From contig CALAZX010000105.1 of NCBI GenBank assembly GCA_937926555.1, forward strand, positions 1-8,289: a stretch of 8,289 bases of DNA. Direction: 5' to 3'. The notes under the pieces are model-generated. The model saw nothing but the letters and a program-made list of their open reading frames with translations. It made no database searches and was not told the DNA's origin. Every line of letters begins with the position of its first letter. Within the stretch, counting starts at the first letter, position 1. This DNA comes from an uncultured Negativicutes bacterium (GTDB lineage Bacteria > Bacillota > Negativicutes > Acidaminococcales > Acidaminococcaceae). A program made the translations under genes and the position numbers. Shown piece after piece: positions 6,360-8,289 of the stretch.

Positions 6360-7211
6360 TCACCAGGCGAAAAGGGAGACTCCCAGCGCCACTGCGGCGA
6401 AGTAGAGCAGCCCGTCCCCACGCCATATCCCGGACCGGGTGGAAGCCCCCGCCAGCCGCGCCAGAAAGCCCGTCACCGGCACCATCAGGAGGAACCGGAT
6501 CCCCGCGGACAAATCCAGGGGCACGAAGAACACCGCCAGGAAAAGCAGGGTCACCGTCAGCTGCAGGCAGTCACCTGCCAGCAGGAAGGCGGAAGGCCGC
6601 TCCTCCTCCAGCCGGGAGCCGCAACGCAGCGCCACATGGACCGCCAGGGCCAAAGAGCCCGCCAGTCCCAGCCACAGCGCGGCGGAGAGCCAGTCCCCGG
6701 GGAAATGCCGGGCCAGGTCGTAAGGCATGGTGGCGGACGCCCGGTAGGCCCGGGTCAGCACCGCCAGAAAGAGGGAGAGGCCCCAGAGGAGCCGCTCCGC
6801 CAGAACGGTCCCCATCAGATCAGGATTCCCGGAACCCGGACCGGTCATGCCGCCCGCCTCCCCCAGAGGACGCAGCAGCAGGGCCAGCACCAGACAGAAG
6901 GCCACGGTGAACAGGTCCCCGGCGGCGAACTGGCCGCCGAACAGGTCCGGCAGCTGCATCCCCGCGAACAGAGCCAGCACCGGATACAGGATATACCGGA
7001 GTCCCCGGAAAGAGACGGGACCGCCGCCGATGCCCCGGTCAGCGCCTTCCAGCAGAAGGAAGGGACGGAGGAGGGAGTTTCCCGCCTTGCCGCTGTCCTT
7101 CCGCCCCGCACTCATGATGAAGAGAACGATCCCCGTCACCAGGGGTGCCACCAGGAGTAAAATCAGTCCCTGGAGGAAGGAGAGTCCCCACTGCATAAAC
7201 AGATTACTCAT
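6360..7211 (-). CDS. Integral membrane protein, divergent HyfC/HycD/NuoH-like (complex I subunit 1 family)
   Basis: Membrane protein of 283 aa, somewhat shorter than HyfC or HycD (about 300-320 aa). The N-terminus QGLILLLVAPLVTG (14-27) matches the first HyfC helix, which reads as a QxxILLxxxPLxTG pattern. GDLFTVAFCLVLALLLRPL (99-117) lines up with the GDLITLIYLLALF helix, and LAERLLWGLSLFLAVL (138-153) with LVEPMLILSLLVL, keeping the helix glutamate (Glu140). The quinone-site segment IPFDxxEAE is absent: the matching stretch (about 190-208) reads AVHVALRCGSRLEEERPS. The RRGP-type loop of the family is also missing. Start ATG 7211 has AAAGGAGG with 8 bases of spacing and overlaps the upstream gene by 8 bases. 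The redox or proton-pump function of true HyfC is doubtful here, and the true role is unknown. The family call is inferred by eye. Confidence 0.65.
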   Translation of the reverse strand: MSNLFMQWGLSFLQGLILLLVAPLVTGIVLFIMSAGRKDSGKAGNSLLRPFLLLEGADRGIGGGPVSFRGLRYILYPVLALFAGMQLPDLFGGQFAAGDLFTVAFCLVLALLLRPLGEAGGMTGPGSGNPDLMGTVLAERLLWGLSLFLAVLTRAYRASATMPYDLARHFPGDWLSAALWLGLAGSLALAVHVALRCGSRLEEERPSAFLLAGDCLQLTVTLLFLAVFFVPLDLSAGIRFLLMVPVTGFLARLAGASTRSGIWRGDGLLYFAAVALGVSLFAW

Positions 7212-8289
7212 GGCTCTCCCCTCCTTTCACCGCCAGCATGGCGAAGGCCAGCAGCACCACCAGGGTGCAGACCGTCAGCACCGGGCTGTACACGGCGTAA
7301 TGGCCGCTGCCGCCCCAGATAAGGCCGGCCATATCCCCCATGGGAAGCTTCAGCTCCCCGTTCTGGAGCACCTGCTGCACCGGCAGCACGGCAAGCAGGG
7401 GGAAGATGCCCGTCACGACGCTCAGAAACGCCGCCAGCGCGTTCTTCATCCCCTGTATGGACACAGAGTCATCCCCACTCTTTCCGCTCCTCCAGGAGGC
7501 GATAAAGGGCAGCCAGAGGGACATCCATCCCCCCGCGGCGGCCAATACCGCCGGCAGAAGCAGTACACGGCTGCCGGGATCCCGCCACTGCAGTGTGATG
7601 GCCGCCTGGAGCAGGAGCCACAGGGCCACGAAGCCCAGTGTCCCCGGGCCTTTCCCCAGGATCCAGCGGCCGGAACCGCCAGCCTCCCTGCCGAAACCCT
7701 GGACCAGTGCCAGCTGCAGCAGCAGCACCGTCATGGCGGTGAAGCCGATGAGGGAGAGGCCTGCCTTCCCCTGGACCAGGAGATAGAGACCCATGCCCAG
7801 GGCCAGCACCATCCAGCCCGCCTCCACCAGGGAGGACCCCCGGGTGAAGGAACCGTCGGGACGGGTCGATTCCGCTGCCCCGCCGCATTCCATCTCCGCA
7901 AGGTCAGCGCAGTCTGCCGCCTCACCAGCGCAGACATCCTGATCCGCATTTTCCCCGTCAGCCGCCACGCGGAACATAAGCCGCGCGCCACAAAGGGTGA
8001 ACGCGGCGCCGGCCACGATCAGCAGCGCCGGCACGCTCCGCTCCTCCAGTGACAGCAGCTGCAGGAAGAAGGTGGCCAGTCCGTAGACACTGCCGCAGAG
8101 CAGCACCCAGCGGCCCATGGCCTCCCGTTCCCGGCAGGCCTCCCACAGCAGCAGGAGGAAGCCCAGGGAGATGACAACCCCCGCCGCGGTCAGGGAGCGG
8201 CCCGTCAGGGTGGACTCCGCCAGGTCCGCCAGCAACGGGGACTTGGAGTGGAGCGCGCTCTGCCAGAACCCCCAGGCGATGGCGGCCAC
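7204..8289 (-). CDS. Integral membrane protein, probable divergent HyfB/NuoM-type subunit (start outside window)
   Basis: The coding region is open to the window edge, so at least 361 residues and an unknown N-terminus belong to it. It is hydrophobic, with several membrane segments. GTLGFVALWLLLQ (216-228) resembles the GFVSEWLLLQ motif of HyfB and complex I proton-antiporter subunits, but the LPP in front of it is lacking (it reads GPGT). IQGMKNALAAFLSVVTGIFP (278-297) parallels the last part of HyfB before its final helix, which ends at the YSPVLT segment. The loop at 109-148 is acidic and holds three cysteines. The 8-base overlap with the next gene implies one transcript. I expected a longer protein of HyfB size, but cannot see the rest. 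A proton-pumping role is not supported because the usual charged residues cannot be identified. Confidence 0.55.
   Translation of the reverse strand: MAAIAWGFWQSALHSKSPLLADLAESTLTGRSLTAAGVVISLGFLLLLWEACREREAMGRWVLLCGSVYGLATFFLQLLSLEERSVPALLIVAGAAFTLCGARLMFRVAADGENADQDVCAGEAADCADLAEMECGGAAESTRPDGSFTRGSSLVEAGWMVLALGMGLYLLVQGKAGLSLIGFTAMTVLLLQLALVQGFGREAGGSGRWILGKGPGTLGFVALWLLLQAAITLQWRDPGSRVLLLPAVLAAAGGWMSLWLPFIASWRSGKSGDDSVSIQGMKNALAAFLSVVTGIFPLLAVLPVQQVLQNGELKLPMGDMAGLIWGGSGHYAVYSPVLTVCTLVVLLAFAMLAVKGGESHE

Noticed and set aside
6847..8052. A 401-codon open frame on the + strand
   Set aside because: It is antisense to the two membrane-protein genes, with composition typical of a GC-rich shadow frame.
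5683..8289. The three membrane genes as an ordinary hydrogenase-4 or complex I operon
   Set aside because: The HyfC-like and HyfE-like proteins lack the diagnostic quinone-site and proton-path residues, the HyfB-like fragment lacks the usual LPP before its GFV motif, and no HyfD, F or catalytic subunit is present downstream, so I do not give them hyf gene symbols.
1..8289. CRISPR array, insertion sequence, tRNA or attachment site
   Set aside because: No spaced direct repeats, transposase-like reading frame, terminal inverted repeats or tRNA-like cloverleaf were seen on either strand.

Overview
The window is GC-rich and densely coded, with two blocks of genes transcribed towards each other. 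Strong AGGAGG-type ribosome binding sites, short or overlapping gene junctions and a lipoprotein-anchored solute-binding protein suggest an anaerobic or gut-type Firmicute (Clostridia or Negativicutes). That is an inference from style; there is no rRNA or other marker gene to fix the taxon.

Left block, + strand, 1-3211. The 3' part of an ABC importer ATPase of the PotA/FbpC/MalK class with a C-terminal TOBE-type region runs in from outside the window. Six bases after its stop comes a complete SsuC/TauC-type importer in the order permease, ATPase, binding lipoprotein. The block ends at a clear intrinsic terminator at 3178-3211. The tight junctions suggest that pieces of two different ABC importer families share one transcript.

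Right block, - strand, read from 8289 down to 3314. It begins with a membrane protein whose 5' end is outside the window, followed by a second membrane protein that overlaps it by 8 bases. After an 86-base gap carrying a good promoter comes a third membrane protein, then two related P-loop GTPases, the first with a DUF697/YcjF-like C-terminal domain. By pattern and order the three membrane proteins look like very divergent relatives of the hydrogenase-4/complex I membrane subunits HyfB, HyfC and HyfE. They appear to have lost residues those subunits normally need: the PFDxxEAE quinone-site motif in the HyfC-like protein and the NuoK-type glutamate in the HyfE-like protein. No HyfD, HyfF or soluble hydrogenase subunit follows them.

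The most interesting feature is this pairing of a stripped-down Hyf-like membrane module with two tandem GTPases. The sequence supports the membrane topology, the GTPase motifs and the operon structure. The Hyf relationship rests on remembered family patterns and needs a profile or structure search, and a common function for the membrane proteins and GTPases is inference.
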